64,000 nt of DNA, from assembly GCF_900573885.1 (NCBI RefSeq), contig NZ_UPSE01000453.1, positions 186,001 to 250,000 of the forward strand. The letters are read 5' to 3'. This DNA comes from Pseudomonas viridiflava (lineage in GTDB: Bacteria > Pseudomonadota > Gammaproteobacteria > Pseudomonadales > Pseudomonadaceae). This document shows positions 1 through 9,702 of this stretch, one piece after another (the stretch's first letter is position 1; every line of letters begins with the position of its first letter). The notes below the pieces were generated by a model. It saw only the letters and a program-made list of their open reading frames with translations, was not told where the DNA came from and ran no database searches. Position numbers and translations under genes: made by a program.

Positions 1-1
1 A

Positions 2-973
2 CCGTCCGAGCAGGACCCGATGGTTACCATGCGCCTGGCCGAACTGGCGATGCAGGCCGGTGTGCCGCCGGGCGTGCTGAACGTGGTGCATGGCGGTGCC
101 GATGTGGTGAACCGGCTGTGCGACCATCCCGACATCAAGGCCGTTTCGTTTGTCGGCTCCACGCAGGTGGGCACCCACGTGTACAACCGCGCCACGCAAA
201 ACGGCAAACGCGCGCAATGCATGATGGGGGCGAAAAACCACGCCATCGTCATGCCCGACGCCAACCGCCAACAGACGCTGAACAATCTGGTAGGCGCGGC
301 GTTTGGTGCCGCCGGGCAACGCTGCATGGCGTTGTCGACGGTTATTCTGGTGGGCGAAGCGCAGACCTGGCTGCCGGAGCTGGTAGAACGCAGCAAAACC
401 CTGAAGCTCAACGCCGGTACTGAAGCCGGCGCGGACCTCGGCCCGGTGGTGTCCTGCACCGCGCTGGAGCGCATCCATGGGCTGATTGCCGCTGGCGTCG
501 AAGAAGGCGCGACACTAGCGCTGGACGGCCGCAACCCCACGGTGCCCGGCTTTGAACACGGCAATTTCATCGGCCCGACGCTGTTCAGCGACGTCACCTC
601 GACCATGCGCATTTACCGCGAAGAGATTTTTGGCCCGGTGCTGTGCGTGATGAACGCGGCCACGCTCGACGAGGCGATTGCCTTGATCAACGCCAACCCC
701 AATGGCAACGGCACGGCAATCTTCACCCGCTCCGGCGCGGCGGCGCGGCATTTCCAGGAAGAGATCGACGTCGGCCAGGTGGGCATCAATGTGCCAATTC
801 CGGTGCCCGTACCGATCTTCTCGTTCTCCGGCTCGCGCGCCTCCAAACTTGGCGACCTCGGCCCTTACGGCAAGCAAGTGGTGCAGTTCTATACCCAAAC
901 CAAAACCGTGACCCAACGCTGGTTCGATGAAGAGGACGTGGGCGCGGTCAACACCACCATTACGCTGAAGTAA
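2..973 (+). CDS. mmsA: Methylmalonate-semialdehyde dehydrogenase (CoA-acylating), 5'-truncated by window edge
   Basis: Oxidises methylmalonate or malonate semialdehyde to propionyl- or acetyl-CoA with NAD+ and CoA, late in valine and inositol breakdown. The reading frame is open from base 2, so the N-terminal part (roughly a third of the usual ~500 residues, with most of the NAD-binding fold) lies outside the window. The 323 visible residues include the catalytic Cys in [10 protein letters not shown] (visible residue 108) and the aldehyde dehydrogenase stretch REEIFGPVL. mmsB and an acyl-CoA dehydrogenase follow on the same strand, the usual pseudomonad valine-degradation order, which favours MmsA over other aldehyde dehydrogenases. 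Confidence 0.95.
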   Translation, partial: PSEQDPMVTMRLAELAMQAGVPPGVLNVVHGGADVVNRLCDHPDIKAVSFVGSTQVGTHVYNRATQNGKRAQCMMGAKNHAIVMPDANRQQTLNNLVGAAFGAAGQRCMALSTVILVGEAQTWLPELVERSKTLKLNAGTEAGADLGPVVSCTALERIHGLIAAGVEEGATLALDGRNPTVPGFEHGNFIGPTLFSDVTSTMRIYREEIFGPVLCVMNAATLDEAIALINANPNGNGTAIFTRSGAAARHFQEEIDVGQVGINVPIPVPVPIFSFSGSRASKLGDLGPYGKQVVQFYTQTKTVTQRWFDEEDVGAVNTTITLK

Positions 974-1018
974 CCATGGCGCGAAGCCAGTCCTACAAAT
1001 CCAATAAGAGGGACGTTT

Positions 1019-1909
1019 ATGAATATCGGTTTTATCGGCTTGGGCAATATGGGCGGTCCAATGGCCCTCAACTTGCTCAAGGCCGGCCATTCGCTTCAGG
1101 TATTCGATCTGATGCCCGCCTCCGTGCAACGCCTTACCGAGGCGGGCGCCCACACGCTGGGCTCACCCGCCGAGATCGCCCGCAGCAACGTCGAACTGAT
1201 CATCACCATGCTTCCCGCCGCGCGCCATGTGAAAGCGGTGTACCTGGGCGATGACGGTTTGCTTGCCCATGTCGGCAAAGGCGTGCGCTTGATCGACAGC
1301 TCCACCATCGACCCGATGACCGCCCGCGAAGTGGCTGCCGCTGCGGCCAGACAAGGCAACCCCATGCTTGATGCGCCCGTCTCCGGCGGCACCGGCGGCG
1401 CGGCAGCCGGCACGTTGACCTTTATGGTCGGTGGCAGCGCCAGCGATTTCGCCCAGGCGCAACCGGTGCTCGCGGCAATGGGCAAAAACATCGTGCACTG
1501 CGGCGACGCCGGTAACGGCCAGGTTGCCAAAGTGGCCAACAACATGCTGCTGGGCATTTCCATGATCGGCGTCGCCGAGGCGATGAACCTGGGCGTGGCG
1601 CTGGGCATGGACGCAAACGTGTTGGCCGGTGTGATCAACACCTCCAGCGGCCGCTGCTGGAGTTCGGACACCTACAACCCCTTCCCCGGCGTGCTGGAAA
1701 ACGCTCCGGCGGCGCGCGGGTACAGCGGCGGTTTTGGCACCGACCTGATGCTCAAGGATCTCGGCCTTGCTACCGAAGCGGCCAAGCAGGCGCAGCAGCC
1801 GGTGATGCTCGGTGCCCTGGCGCAACAGCTGTACCAGAGCTTCAGCGCCCAGGGCCACGGCGAATTGGATTTCTCCGCCATCATCAAGCTCTACAGCGTC
1901 AAAGGCTGA
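1019..1909 (+). CDS. mmsB: 3-hydroxyisobutyrate dehydrogenase
   Basis: Converts 3-hydroxyisobutyrate to methylmalonate semialdehyde with NAD+, directly upstream of the MmsA reaction in valine catabolism. The 296-residue protein opens with the Rossmann motif GFIGLGNMG (residues 4-12), contains the substrate-binding DAPVSGG segment near residue 120, and has the catalytic Lys171 in [16 protein letters not shown] lies 6 bases upstream of the ATG. The gap to mmsA is 45 bases, so the two are probably cotranscribed. The length is normal for the family and nothing is missing. Confidence 0.95.
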   Translation: MNIGFIGLGNMGGPMALNLLKAGHSLQVFDLMPASVQRLTEAGAHTLGSPAEIARSNVELIITMLPAARHVKAVYLGDDGLLAHVGKGVRLIDSSTIDPMTAREVAAAAARQGNPMLDAPVSGGTGGAAAGTLTFMVGGSASDFAQAQPVLAAMGKNIVHCGDAGNGQVAKVANNMLLGISMIGVAEAMNLGVALGMDANVLAGVINTSSGRCWSSDTYNPFPGVLENAPAARGYSGGFGTDLMLKDLGLATEAAKQAQQPVMLGALAQQLYQSFSAQGHGELDFSAIIKLYSVKG

Positions 1910-1940
1910 GCGCCCTCCCCTACATGACAGAGAACAGTGC

Positions 1941-3092
1941 ATGCACGATCTGGAACTGAGTGACGAACAACGCATGATCCGCGACATGGCCCGCGACTTT
2001 GCCCGCAGCGAAATCGCGCCCAACGCCCAGGCATGGGCCGAGGCCGGGTGGATCGACGATGCGGTGGTAAGCAAGATGGGCGAGCTGGGTTTGCTGGGCA
2101 TGGTGGTGCCCGACAGCTGGGGCGGCTCGTTCACCGACTATGTGGCCTACGCCCTGGCGGTAGAAGAAATTGCCGCCGCCGACGCAGCCACCGGCACGCT
2201 GATGAGCGTGCACAACTCGGTAGGCTGCGGGCCGGTGCTCAACTACGGCAGCGAGGCGCAAAAACAGGCCTGGTTGCCGGCCCTGGCCAGTGGTCAGGCG
2301 ATTGGCTGCTTCTGTCTGACCGAGCCCCACGCCGGCTCCGAGGCGAACAACCTGCGAACCCGCGCCGAACTGAAAGACGACCATTGGGTGCTTAACGGCG
2401 CCAAACAATTTGTCAGCAACGGCAAACGCGCCAGGCTCGCCATCGTCTTCGCCGTGACCGATCCCGAGTTGGGCAAGAAGGGTTTGTCGGCCTTTCTCGT
2501 GCCTACCGACAACCCTGGCTTCGTGGTGGATCGCAGCGAAAAGAAAATGGGCATCAAAGCCTCAGACACGTGCGCCGTCACCCTCAATAACTGCGTGATT
2601 CCCGCAGCCAACCTGCTCGGCGAACGCGGCAAAGGCCTTGCCATCGCGCTTTCAAATCTTGAGGGCGGGCGCATCGGCATCGCCGCGCAAGCCTTGGGCA
2701 TTGCCCGCGCGGCGTTCGAAGCGGCGCTGGGTTATGCGCGCGAGCGGGTGCAGTTCGGCAAGCCAATCATCGAACACCAGAGCATCGCCAACAAACTGGC
2801 CGACATGCACACCCAACTCAACGCCAGCCGCTTGCTGATTCTTCACGCAGCGCGGCTGAAAACGGCCGGGCATCCGTGCCTGTCCGAAGCGTCGCAAGCC
2901 AAACTGTTCGCCTCGGAAATGGCTGAGAAGGTGTGCTCCGAAGCCATTCAGATTCACGGCGGATACGGGTATCTGGAGGATTATCCGGTCGAGCGTTATT
3001 ACCGCGATGCGCGCATCACGCAGATTTACGAGGGGTCGAGCGAGATTCAACGGCTGCTGATTGCGCGCGAGCTGGCTAATTATTCGTTGTAG
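1941..3092 (+). CDS. Acyl-CoA dehydrogenase, probably isobutyryl-CoA dehydrogenase
   Basis: FAD-dependent alpha,beta-dehydrogenation of a short branched acyl-CoA, with electrons passed to ETF. The 383 residues carry the family signature [14 protein letters not shown] (about residues 121-134) and the C-terminal [20 protein letters not shown], where Glu364 is the expected catalytic base. A longer in-frame opening reaches back into mmsB, but ATG 1941 gives the standard N-terminus ([11 protein letters not shown]) 31 bases after mmsB. The link with mmsAB points to isobutyryl-CoA as substrate. That assignment is inferred from context; the family is certain. Confidence 0.9.
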   Translation: MHDLELSDEQRMIRDMARDFARSEIAPNAQAWAEAGWIDDAVVSKMGELGLLGMVVPDSWGGSFTDYVAYALAVEEIAAADAATGTLMSVHNSVGCGPVLNYGSEAQKQAWLPALASGQAIGCFCLTEPHAGSEANNLRTRAELKDDHWVLNGAKQFVSNGKRARLAIVFAVTDPELGKKGLSAFLVPTDNPGFVVDRSEKKMGIKASDTCAVTLNNCVIPAANLLGERGKGLAIALSNLEGGRIGIAAQALGIARAAFEAALGYARERVQFGKPIIEHQSIANKLADMHTQLNASRLLILHAARLKTAGHPCLSEASQAKLFASEMAEKVCSEAIQIHGGYGYLEDYPVERYYRDARITQIYEGSSEIQRLLIARELANYSL

Positions 3093-3118
3093 AACCGCGA
3101 CGGATTCACGGGCAAAAA

Positions 3119-3144
3119 AAAGCCGCCCATTGCGTGGCGGCTTT
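3119..3144 (+). terminator. Rho-independent terminator after the mms genes
   Basis: AAAGCCGCC (3119-3127) and GGCGGCTTT (3136-3144) form a 9-bp stem with an 8-base loop, 26 bases after the acyl-CoA dehydrogenase stop. The terminal T run is short. Confidence 0.75.
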
Positions 3145-3559
3145 GAGTGAACGGCGAGCGTTCTGTTGCGTTCCTACTTCGTTCTTTTTTGACGTTGCGC
3201 TGGCGGTTACTACGTAGTGGCTCAATTAAACATCTGGGGAAAAAATGATTTAAAACATGCTGTTAACGCTACCCTTGGGTCTACGTACTGCCTGGCAACC
3301 AACTGAGAGCACAGGATTGGCGAAGCATCTCGCCGGCAGTCATTAAGCCTTGTCGGGCTGAGCTTAAAAATCAGAAAGCACCTTGGCTGCCGTAGGTAGA
3401 TTCGAGGAAAAAGATGTTTTCAAGCAGCCTCGCAGGCAGTCCCTTACACGTTTTATCGCGATAACCTCTGATGTCCCTGTTCAGCCCCCACGCGCCTGTG
3501 CACACTCACCCACCGCCGAGTGCGCTACATCCTGTGTCTTCAACCGCTAAGGGCCCGTT
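3145..3559. other. Intergenic region upstream of the DHA2 efflux gene
   Basis: A 415-base stretch with no convincing gene. It contains a 16-codon open frame (3414-3464) preceded by a strong ribosome-binding sequence (GAGGAAAAAG) that ends about 95 bases before the efflux pump start. This could be a leader peptide or chance. No clear operator or repeat was seen. Confidence 0.4.
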
Positions 3560-5008
3560 GTGACTGCCGCTCCCACTTCCGTTGCGCTAAGCCCGCTGCA
3601 ATTGCGCAAAATCCTCATCGGTTTGCTGCTCGGTATTTTTCTTTCTGCGCTGGACCAGACCATCGTCGCCGTCGCCTTGCCGGAGATTGGTCTGCAATTG
3701 CCTGGCAGCGAAGTGCTGGCCTGGGTGGTGTCGGCCTATATGCTGGCGATGACCATCTCGACGCCCTTTTTTGGAAAGTTCGGCGACCTGTTCGGCCGGC
3801 GCCGCCTGCTGCTAATTTCCATCAGCCTGTTCGTGTTCGCCTCGGTGCTCTGCGCGCTGTCGCAAGACATGTGGCAACTGGTCGGCGCCAGGGCGCTGCA
3901 GGGAATAGGTGCGGGCGGCATGATTGCCACTATCCAGGCGCTGATCGGCGACCTCATCGCGCCCGCCGAACGCGGCCGCTACCAGGCCTGGTTTAGCGGC
4001 ATGTTCGCCCTGGCCAGCCTCATCGGCCCGCCACTGGGTGGCTTGCTCAGCCATCAGTTGTCATGGCGCTGGGTGTTCTGGATCAACCTGCCGATTGGCT
4101 TGCTGGCGATCTGGCTCAGTCAGCGGCGCCTGGCTGGCCTGGCAGAAAGGCGGCGCAAGGCACAGCTCGATTACCTGGGCGGTCTGTTGCTGTTGGTCGG
4201 CCTTGGCAGCTTGCTGTTACTGATTACCCGCCTCGGCCAGGAGCGCCAGTGGCTGACCGTGGCAAACGCAACCTGGCTGGGCGTCGCCCTGCTGGGCCTG
4301 GCGCTTTTCGTGTGGCAAGAGCGGCGCACCCGCGAGCCGGTCATTCCCATGGAATTGTTCCGCATCGGCCCGGTTCGCGCTGGCTGGTGCCTGCTGTTTT
4401 TCGCCAATTTCCAGGCCGTGGCGCTGGCTGTGCTGTTCCCCTTGCATGCCCACGCTCAGGGCGGCACCGGTACCGGCGCCACTCAGTTGATGGCGATAGC
4501 CATTGGCGCGCCGTTGGGTGCATTTATTGGCGGGCGCATGAGTTCACTGCTCGGGCGCTATAAACCGCTGATCCTTGCCGGCAACCTGCTATTGCCCGTT
4601 GCGCTGGTGGCGCTGGCGTTCCTGCCATCCGGTTTGAACGTGCTCAGCTTGCCGCTGCTGATGTGCTGCGGCGTGGCGCTGGGTTTGCAATTTCCAACCT
4701 CCATGGTGGCCGTGCAAAGCGCGGCCCCGCTTAGCCATCTGGGCGTGGTAACGGCGGCCTGCGGTATGTTTCGTGGCTTGGGTGGCGCGATAGGCGTGAC
4801 GCTGCTGTCGAGCTTGCTCTGGCACTTGCTGCCAGGCATCGATCCCGAACACATCAGCGCCAGTCTCGGCCAAGTGGACGCCCACTCGCTGCGCAGCGCT
4901 TTCCGTGAACTGCTGTTGCTGGACGCGGCCATCGCCACCATTCCCCTGCTCATCGCTTTGTGCATGGCCGACCACCGTCTGCGGCACAAGGTGGAAGCCG
5001 ACAGCTGA
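3560..5008 (+). CDS. DHA2-family (EmrB/QacA-type) MFS drug efflux transporter
   Basis: Predicted 14-helix inner-membrane proton antiporter exporting toxic compounds. The 482-residue protein has the DHA2 motif LDQTIVAVALPEIG in helix 1 (about residues 31-44) and motif A, FGKFGDLFGRRR, after helix 2. Translation starts at GTG 3560, with AAGGG 5 bases upstream; no better ATG exists. It stands alone: there is no adjacent EmrA-type membrane fusion gene and no TetR regulator beside it, so the substrate and regulation cannot be inferred. Confidence 0.88.
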   Translation: MTAAPTSVALSPLQLRKILIGLLLGIFLSALDQTIVAVALPEIGLQLPGSEVLAWVVSAYMLAMTISTPFFGKFGDLFGRRRLLLISISLFVFASVLCALSQDMWQLVGARALQGIGAGGMIATIQALIGDLIAPAERGRYQAWFSGMFALASLIGPPLGGLLSHQLSWRWVFWINLPIGLLAIWLSQRRLAGLAERRRKAQLDYLGGLLLLVGLGSLLLLITRLGQERQWLTVANATWLGVALLGLALFVWQERRTREPVIPMELFRIGPVRAGWCLLFFANFQAVALAVLFPLHAHAQGGTGTGATQLMAIAIGAPLGAFIGGRMSSLLGRYKPLILAGNLLLPVALVALAFLPSGLNVLSLPLLMCCGVALGLQFPTSMVAVQSAAPLSHLGVVTAACGMFRGLGGAIGVTLLSSLLWHLLPGIDPEHISASLGQVDAHSLRSAFRELLLLDAAIATIPLLIALCMADHRLRHKVEADS

Positions 5009-5164
5009 CGGCGAGATTCCGCCCGCAGGTTGGCGGAAATCGGCCATAACTTGGTGAGACATTTCCTTACTCGGCCCGCACAGCCCGCTCTGCGGCGCCT
5101 TGCCGCACCTGGCCCCGGTCTTGCTGTATGCCGTCTGGATAGCAAACTGGAAATGGTCAAACTG

Positions 5165-6754
5165 ATGAAAAAGCTGTTGTTAACCCTCGTCTGCCTGGTC
5201 GTGGTCGGCTGTGCAAAAAACCCCGAGCCGGAAAAAACCGTCGATGTGCTGCTGATTGGCGGCGGCATCATGAGCGCCAGTCTGGGCACCTACCTCAACG
5301 AGCTGGAGCCAGGCTGGAGCATCGACATCTACGAGCGCATGGGCCAGGTTGCCGAGGAAAGCTCGAACCCCTGGAACAACGCGGGCACTGGCCACTCGGC
5401 CTTCTGCGAACTGAACTACACGCCTGAAGTTGCCGACGGCAGCATCGACATCAGCAAAGCGGTCGCAATCAACGAGTCGTTCGAGATATCCAAACAGTTC
5501 TGGGCGTACCAGGTTGAGCAGAAAGTGCTCAACAACCCCAAGACGTTTATCAACAGCGTGCCGCACATGAGTTTTGTGTGGGGCGATGAAAACGTCGCCT
5601 ACCTGCACAAGCGCCACGCGGCCTTGCAACACAGCTCGCTGTTTCGCGGCATGGAATATTCCGAAGACCCGGCGCAAATCAAGCAATGGATTCCGCTGGT
5701 CATGGACGGCCGCACTGAAGGCCAGAAGCTGGCCGCCACGCGCATGCCGATCGGCACCGACGTGAACTTTGGCGAAATCACCCGTCAGCTCTTCGGCTCG
5801 CTCACCAGTCGGCCGGGCGTTGCGCTGCACCTGCAACACGAAGTGCGCGACATCGTGCGCAACGACGACGGCACCTGGACCGTGGTGGTCGCCGACCTCG
5901 GCAACGCTGAACAGTTGAAAAGCGTGAAAGCCAAGTTCGTGTTTATCGGTGCTGGCGGCGGCGCGCTCAAGCTGCTGCAGAAGTCCGGCATTGCTGAAGC
6001 GGACGGCTACGCGGGCTTCCCGGTCGGCGGTGAATTCCTGGTAACGAAGAATCCGGAAATCGTCGCGCAGCATCAGGCCAAGGTGTACGGCAAAGCCTCA
6101 GTGGGCTCGCCACCGATGTCCGTTCCGCATTTGGACACACGGGTTATTGACGGTCAGAAAGCGCTGCTGTTCGGCCCCTTCGCCACCTTCTCGACCAAGT
6201 TCCTTATCAACGGATCGTTGTGGGACATGTTCAGCGCCATGACCTGGAACAACCTGATGCCCATGGCCAATGCCGGACTGGATAACACCTCGTTGACCAC
6301 TTACCTCGTCGGCCAGTTGATGCTCAGCCAGGACGACCGTATGGCCGCCCTGCGCGAGTATTTCCCCGAAGCCAAAGACGCCGACTGGGAACTGGTGCAC
6401 GCCGGCCAGCGCGTACAGATCATCAAGAAAGACCCGGAGCTGGGTGGCGTGCTGCAGTTCGGCACCGAAGTAGTCAGCTCGGCGGACGGCAGCATCGCGG
6501 CATTGCTCGGCGCCTCGCCAGGCGCCTCCACCGCCGCCCCGATCATGCTCTCGGTGCTGGAAAAAACCTTCAAAGACAAGGTCAAAACGCCCGAGTGGCA
6601 GGCCAAGCTGAAGGAGATCATTCCCTCCTACGGCCAAAAGCTGAACAACGACCTTAAGCTGACCAATGCCACGCGCGCCTGGAGCAGCGAGCGTCTGCAA
6701 CTGCCATTCGTGCAAGTACAGCCCGACAGCGACCCGATGGTCGACGCGCTCTAA
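5165..6754 (+). CDS. mqo: Malate:quinone oxidoreductase with lipoprotein-like N-terminus
   Basis: FAD-dependent, membrane-associated oxidation of malate to oxaloacetate with electrons passed to quinone (TCA cycle). The family signature [19 protein letters not shown] and the dinucleotide motif GGGIMSAS (from residue 32) are clear, and the length (529 residues) is slightly above the usual ~500. The extra N-terminus reads [16 protein letters not shown], a typical type II signal peptide with lipobox VVGC and acceptor Cys16. Most Mqo proteins described are peripheral and face the cytoplasm. ATG 5165 was chosen because it gives a complete signal peptide; ATG 5153 is an alternative. The gene follows the efflux pump by 156 bases. 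Confidence 0.92.
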   Translation: MKKLLLTLVCLVVVGCAKNPEPEKTVDVLLIGGGIMSASLGTYLNELEPGWSIDIYERMGQVAEESSNPWNNAGTGHSAFCELNYTPEVADGSIDISKAVAINESFEISKQFWAYQVEQKVLNNPKTFINSVPHMSFVWGDENVAYLHKRHAALQHSSLFRGMEYSEDPAQIKQWIPLVMDGRTEGQKLAATRMPIGTDVNFGEITRQLFGSLTSRPGVALHLQHEVRDIVRNDDGTWTVVVADLGNAEQLKSVKAKFVFIGAGGGALKLLQKSGIAEADGYAGFPVGGEFLVTKNPEIVAQHQAKVYGKASVGSPPMSVPHLDTRVIDGQKALLFGPFATFSTKFLINGSLWDMFSAMTWNNLMPMANAGLDNTSLTTYLVGQLMLSQDDRMAALREYFPEAKDADWELVHAGQRVQIIKKDPELGGVLQFGTEVVSSADGSIAALLGASPGASTAAPIMLSVLEKTFKDKVKTPEWQAKLKEIIPSYGQKLNNDLKLTNATRAWSSERLQLPFVQVQPDSDPMVDAL

Positions 6755-6888
6755 GCGCAATCTCTCCATACGCCGGCCGCCCTGGCTGGCGCGTGGTCTC
6801 GCGGCGCAACGCTTGCGCTTGCGAGGCCACCGGTTGAGCGGCACACTGCCCGCTCGCAGGCACATCGCCGCCCCTACTGGAGACACCC

Positions 6889-7302
6889 ATGCCTGTAATG
6901 GATACCGACAAACGTATGGCCGCCCGTGCCTTTATCCTGGGCCACGCCGACGCGCTGAGCTGCACGGTGTACCGTCTCGACGAAAGTGACCCGGAAGCCG
7001 AAGAAGAAGATCTGGGTGACGGCAAAGTGCTGTTCGCCGGCCAGTTCACCGCGCCGGCCGAGTGGGATGCAGAAGCCCATGAAGATTTCTTCGGCGACGC
7101 CGACCCGGGCCTGTTCTTCAATGCCTACATCGAAAGCGAAGCCAAACCCGGCAGCAAAGCGCACTTCAGCGCCGAGATCGGCGACTACGTAGCCGCGCTG
7201 CCCGGCCTGGGTGAGGTGGTGATGTATTACGTGTACGACGCCGTGGAAGATGAAAGCGGCCGCCTGTGCGTGCTGATTCGCGACGAAGAACAGCCGGCCT
7301 GA
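6889..7302 (+). CDS. Conserved hypothetical acidic protein
   Basis: A 137-residue protein I cannot assign to a named family. It is strongly acidic (for example DESDPEAEEEDLGDG near residues 28-42), with no signal peptide or membrane segment, so it is probably cytosolic. GGAGA lies about 8 bases before the ATG; a second ATG at 6898 is possible. Codon use and GC content match the neighbours, which supports a real gene. It lies 134 bases after mqo and is followed by a hairpin terminator at 7397. Confidence 0.7.
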   Translation: MPVMDTDKRMAARAFILGHADALSCTVYRLDESDPEAEEEDLGDGKVLFAGQFTAPAEWDAEAHEDFFGDADPGLFFNAYIESEAKPGSKAHFSAEIGDYVAALPGLGEVVMYYVYDAVEDESGRLCVLIRDEEQPA

Positions 7303-7327
7303 GCCCGCCTCCGAATTTATTCGGTTT

Positions 7328-7344
7328 CTTCACGAAATCTTCAC
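7328..7344 (+). promoter_or_regulatory. CTTCAC-N5-CTTCAC direct repeat (possible response-regulator box)
   Basis: CTTCAC occurs at 7328-7333 and again at 7339-7344, an 11-base period typical of OmpR/PhoB-family response-regulator sites. It lies about 50 bases before an intrinsic terminator and 233 bases before the nitroreductase. No regulator can be named from the sequence. Confidence 0.35.
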
Positions 7345-7396
7345 AGTTGCCGGGAGATACTCCACGCAGCTGAAGGATCAGCCCCTATCTGCAAAC

Positions 7397-7419
7397 AGCC
7401 CGCTCCGTGCGGGCTTTTT
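7397..7419 (+). terminator. Rho-independent terminator
   Basis: AGCCCGC (7397-7403), a 5-base loop, then GCGGGCT (7409-7415) followed by TTTT. It may end the acidic-protein transcript or a short transcript beginning near the CTTCAC repeat. Confidence 0.8.
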
Positions 7420-7457
7420 GTTGCCTGCGATTTGCCGGTTCGTAAAAGCGCTCGGTC

Positions 7458-7483
7458 AAAACCGCCTGATCACTGGCGGTTTT
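7458..7483. repeat. Inverted repeat AAAACCGCC/GGCGGTTTT
   Basis: A 9-bp perfect stem (7458-7466 and 7475-7483) around TGATCACT. The A and T ends would let it work as a bidirectional terminator, or it may be an operator for the nitroreductase gene downstream. Confidence 0.5.
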
Positions 7484-7576
7484 GCAGCCACCTGATCGAT
7501 TGCGTTCGGCACACGAAGTCCTTAGAACAGTGAACCAGCCCGCTGCTTTACCCATCGCCAACTCAGGACGCCCTTC

Positions 7577-8248
7577 ATGTCTGTAGCCGACACGTTGAAA
7601 AAACGCATTTCAATACGCGCCTTTCTCGATAAACCGGTAGACGCCGCCACCGTCCACGCCTTGCTGGACGAGGCACGCTGGTCACCTTCTGGCGGCAATC
7701 TGCAACCGTGGAAAGTCATCGCCGTCGCGGGTGCCGAAAAAACTGCGCTGGAGCGTTTGGCTGTCGAGGCCATTCTGAGAAACCCCAAAGGCGAAATGGG
7801 CGACTACCCCATCTATCCCGAAGGCCTCCAGGACCCTTACCGCGCGCGACGCTACAAAATTGGCGAGGACATGTACGCGCTGCTGGGCATTCCTCGCGAA
7901 GATAAAGGTGCGCGCCTGAAATGGATGTCGCGCAACTATCAGTTTTTCGGCGCCCCGGTGGGGTTGTTCTTCGTGATCGACAAAGCCATGGGCAACGGCC
8001 AGTGGGCGCACCTCGGCATGTTCATGCAGTCGCTGGCCCTGCTCGCCGAGGAGCGCGGGCTGGGCACTTGCATGCAGGAAGCCTGGGGCATGGCGCGCGA
8101 CAGCCTGCACCGGCACTTCGACGTGCCTGATAACGAAGTGGTGTATTGCGGCATGGCCCTGGGCTACCCCGACCGCGAGGCAACCGTTAACCAGCTGCGC
8201 TCGGAGCGCGCGCCGGTCGAAGAATTTGCCCAGTTGCGCGGCTTCTGA
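7577..8248 (+). CDS. Nitroreductase family protein
   Basis: Predicted FMN-dependent NAD(P)H oxidoreductase of the nitroreductase fold. The 223 residues start with the flavin-phosphate-binding RISIRAF and contain the SPSGGNLQPW segment (about residues 36-45) and a C-terminal MALGYPDREA motif. The family reduces nitroaromatics, quinones or enones; the physiological substrate cannot be told here. AGGA lies 9 bases before the ATG. It appears monocistronic, since the next gene has its own SOS-type promoter region. Confidence 0.88.
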   Translation: MSVADTLKKRISIRAFLDKPVDAATVHALLDEARWSPSGGNLQPWKVIAVAGAEKTALERLAVEAILRNPKGEMGDYPIYPEGLQDPYRARRYKIGEDMYALLGIPREDKGARLKWMSRNYQFFGAPVGLFFVIDKAMGNGQWAHLGMFMQSLALLAEERGLGTCMQEAWGMARDSLHRHFDVPDNEVVYCGMALGYPDREATVNQLRSERAPVEEFAQLRGF

Positions 8249-8310
8249 CTCCATTACCGGTCAACCCGAACAAATCAGCGCTCGACATCTGAAAAAACCA
8301 CGCACTAAAA

Positions 8311-8330
8311 TACTGTACATCCAAACAGTA
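8311..8330 (+). promoter_or_regulatory. LexA (SOS) box
   Basis: TACTG-N10-CAGTA, i.e. CTG TACATCCAAA CAG with perfectly symmetric TACTG and CAGTA ends. This matches the gammaproteobacterial LexA consensus core CTG-N10-CAG, and lies 16 bases before the start codon of the downstream small gene, where repressor would block transcription. Confidence 0.88.
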
Positions 8331-8346
8331 AACGAGGTTTCGCCAG

Positions 8347-8592
8347 ATGTCGAAAGCCGCCGCCCCTCGCCAGCCGAGCCAATACGAGCTGCTGGCGACC
8401 CGCTTGCAACGCATCATCAACTCTCCCGCCGCACAGAAATCGAAAACCGCCCTGCTCTACAAGGCGCCGGATGAATCCGATGACGACTGGGCACAGGTAC
8501 TGGCTGAAATCGGCGAAACCGATAACGTCACCATTGCTTACCGCGACGACGGTGGCGTGCATTTGTTTTGGGTGGTTCAGCAGGACGACTGA
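8347..8592 (+). CDS. Small SOS-controlled protein, probable DUF1654 family
   Basis: An 81-residue cytosolic protein with the pattern YELLATRLQRIINSP ... DDWAQVLAEI-ETDNVTIAYRDDGGVHLFW. From memory this resembles DUF1654, a pseudomonad family of unknown function; I cannot verify the match. GAGG lies about 10 bases before the ATG. The perfect LexA box immediately upstream predicts induction by DNA damage. The gene looks monocistronic, as the next gene is convergent 9 bases away. It may act in DNA repair or damage-linked growth control, but nothing in the sequence proves a function. Confidence 0.8.
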   Translation: MSKAAAPRQPSQYELLATRLQRIINSPAAQKSKTALLYKAPDESDDDWAQVLAEIGETDNVTIAYRDDGGVHLFWVVQQDD

Positions 8593-8601
8593 GGCGGCAG
8601 G

Positions 8602-9429
8602 TCAGCAGCCGATCGTTGCCGCCAAGTGGCCGGGCCTGGATTTGAGGCTCGCCTGCACCGAGGTGGGCAGATTGCTCCAGACCGTTAAACCAGCGCGTTT
8701 CTCTATCTCATCCACGGTTGTCTGAGAGCTGCAGTAGCTGGCGCCGCGAGGAGTTTCCTGCTGCATGATGAAGGCGGCATACAGCCCCGCCTCAGGCGTT
8801 GTGCCCACGAAGATGATCTTCCAGTAGCCGCTGGGAATCGTATGCGGCGTGGCCGTGCCGGGCAGTGTGCCGATGTAACGCTCATAAAGCGGGCCGGTCA
8901 GCACATGCACTTCATCAACATCGGCACGTTTACTCAGGCTGCGCTCGCGATCTTCCAGCGCTGCCCACGCGCCTTGGTTGAGCTCCGACTTTTGCGGCGT
9001 GATGTTGGACAGGTAATTCAAGGTTTCCCAATCCGCCACGCCGCCCATGGACGCCAGGTTCGCCTGATGGCCACGGTCCACCTTCAGCGCAACGCTGGCT
9101 CCGGTGTAATCCTTTGGCACCAGTGTTTGCCCCTCGGGAATGTCGGGATCGACCCGCCAATTACGCGGACGGCCACTGGCGGGCGTGTCTTTGGTAATCC
9201 GATAAGCCACCCAATTGGCAAACTTGGTTTCGCCGTTATTGTTCAGGCTGTACGCCGCTCTGTTAATGGTCAGGGCGCTGCCCCCGGCCGGGCAGCCGAC
9301 CGCGCAGTGATCAACGATCGGCTCGGGCGCATAGGGGCCGCCCTGCTGAATATCATTGAGCGACGAGCAGGCTGAAAAGAAAGGTAAAAGGCCAAAAATA
9401 AAAAACCTGAATCGCAACGTTGCTTGCAT
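8602..9429 (-). CDS. DNA/RNA non-specific endonuclease (NucA type), probable lipoprotein
   Basis: Metal-dependent nuclease of the Serratia NucA family. The DRGH motif (His121 as general base) is followed by NLSNITPQKSELNQGAW-like spacing, with Asn142 as the predicted Mg2+ ligand, so the active site is intact. The N-terminus (MQATLRFRFFIFGLLPFFSAC) has a lipobox with Cys21, predicting an outer-membrane or surface lipoprotein rather than a freely secreted enzyme. ATG 9429 is preferred because GAGACG precedes it; ATG 9444 is also possible. Likely roles are scavenging nucleotides or phosphate from extracellular nucleic acid. It converges on the SOS-controlled gene. Confidence 0.88.
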   Translation of the reverse strand: MQATLRFRFFIFGLLPFFSACSSLNDIQQGGPYAPEPIVDHCAVGCPAGGSALTINRAAYSLNNNGETKFANWVAYRITKDTPASGRPRNWRVDPDIPEGQTLVPKDYTGASVALKVDRGHQANLASMGGVADWETLNYLSNITPQKSELNQGAWAALEDRERSLSKRADVDEVHVLTGPLYERYIGTLPGTATPHTIPSGYWKIIFVGTTPEAGLYAAFIMQQETPRGASYCSSQTTVDEIEKRAGLTVWSNLPTSVQASLKSRPGHLAATIGC

Positions 9430-9669
9430 CGCAAAGCGTCTCATCGACAAGCGCGCCGGCCGGGTTGCGAGCGCGAAAGCGGTCATTATCGCGAGTCGGG
9501 CGACCGAGGACACAACGCGCCCGCAGCTATTCCCACAGCTCTAAAACTCGAACAATCGTTTTTTAATCAAATAGATAGAAAGCGAAACCGCAATTGATGC
9601 GGGCGCTTTGTCATGTATCCGAAAGAACATCGGAAAGAGCGGAGGTAAATGCGCGAATTGACTGAGTAG

Positions 9670-9696
9670 AAAGCGTCGCGCAACTGCAGACGCTTT
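9670..9696 (-). terminator. Probable terminator of the tRNA-Thr gene
   Basis: AAAGCGTC (9670-9677) pairs with GACGCTTT (9689-9696) around an 11-base loop. Read on the minus strand it lies 6 bases beyond the tRNA 3' end and leads into TTTCT. Confidence 0.6.
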
Positions 9697-9702
9697 TACA
9701 GA

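Noticed and set aside
3414..3464. 16-codon leader ORF before the DHA2 efflux gene
   Set aside because: Good ribosome-binding sequence, but no rare-codon run, stalling motif or terminator/antiterminator structure was seen; kept only as a note.
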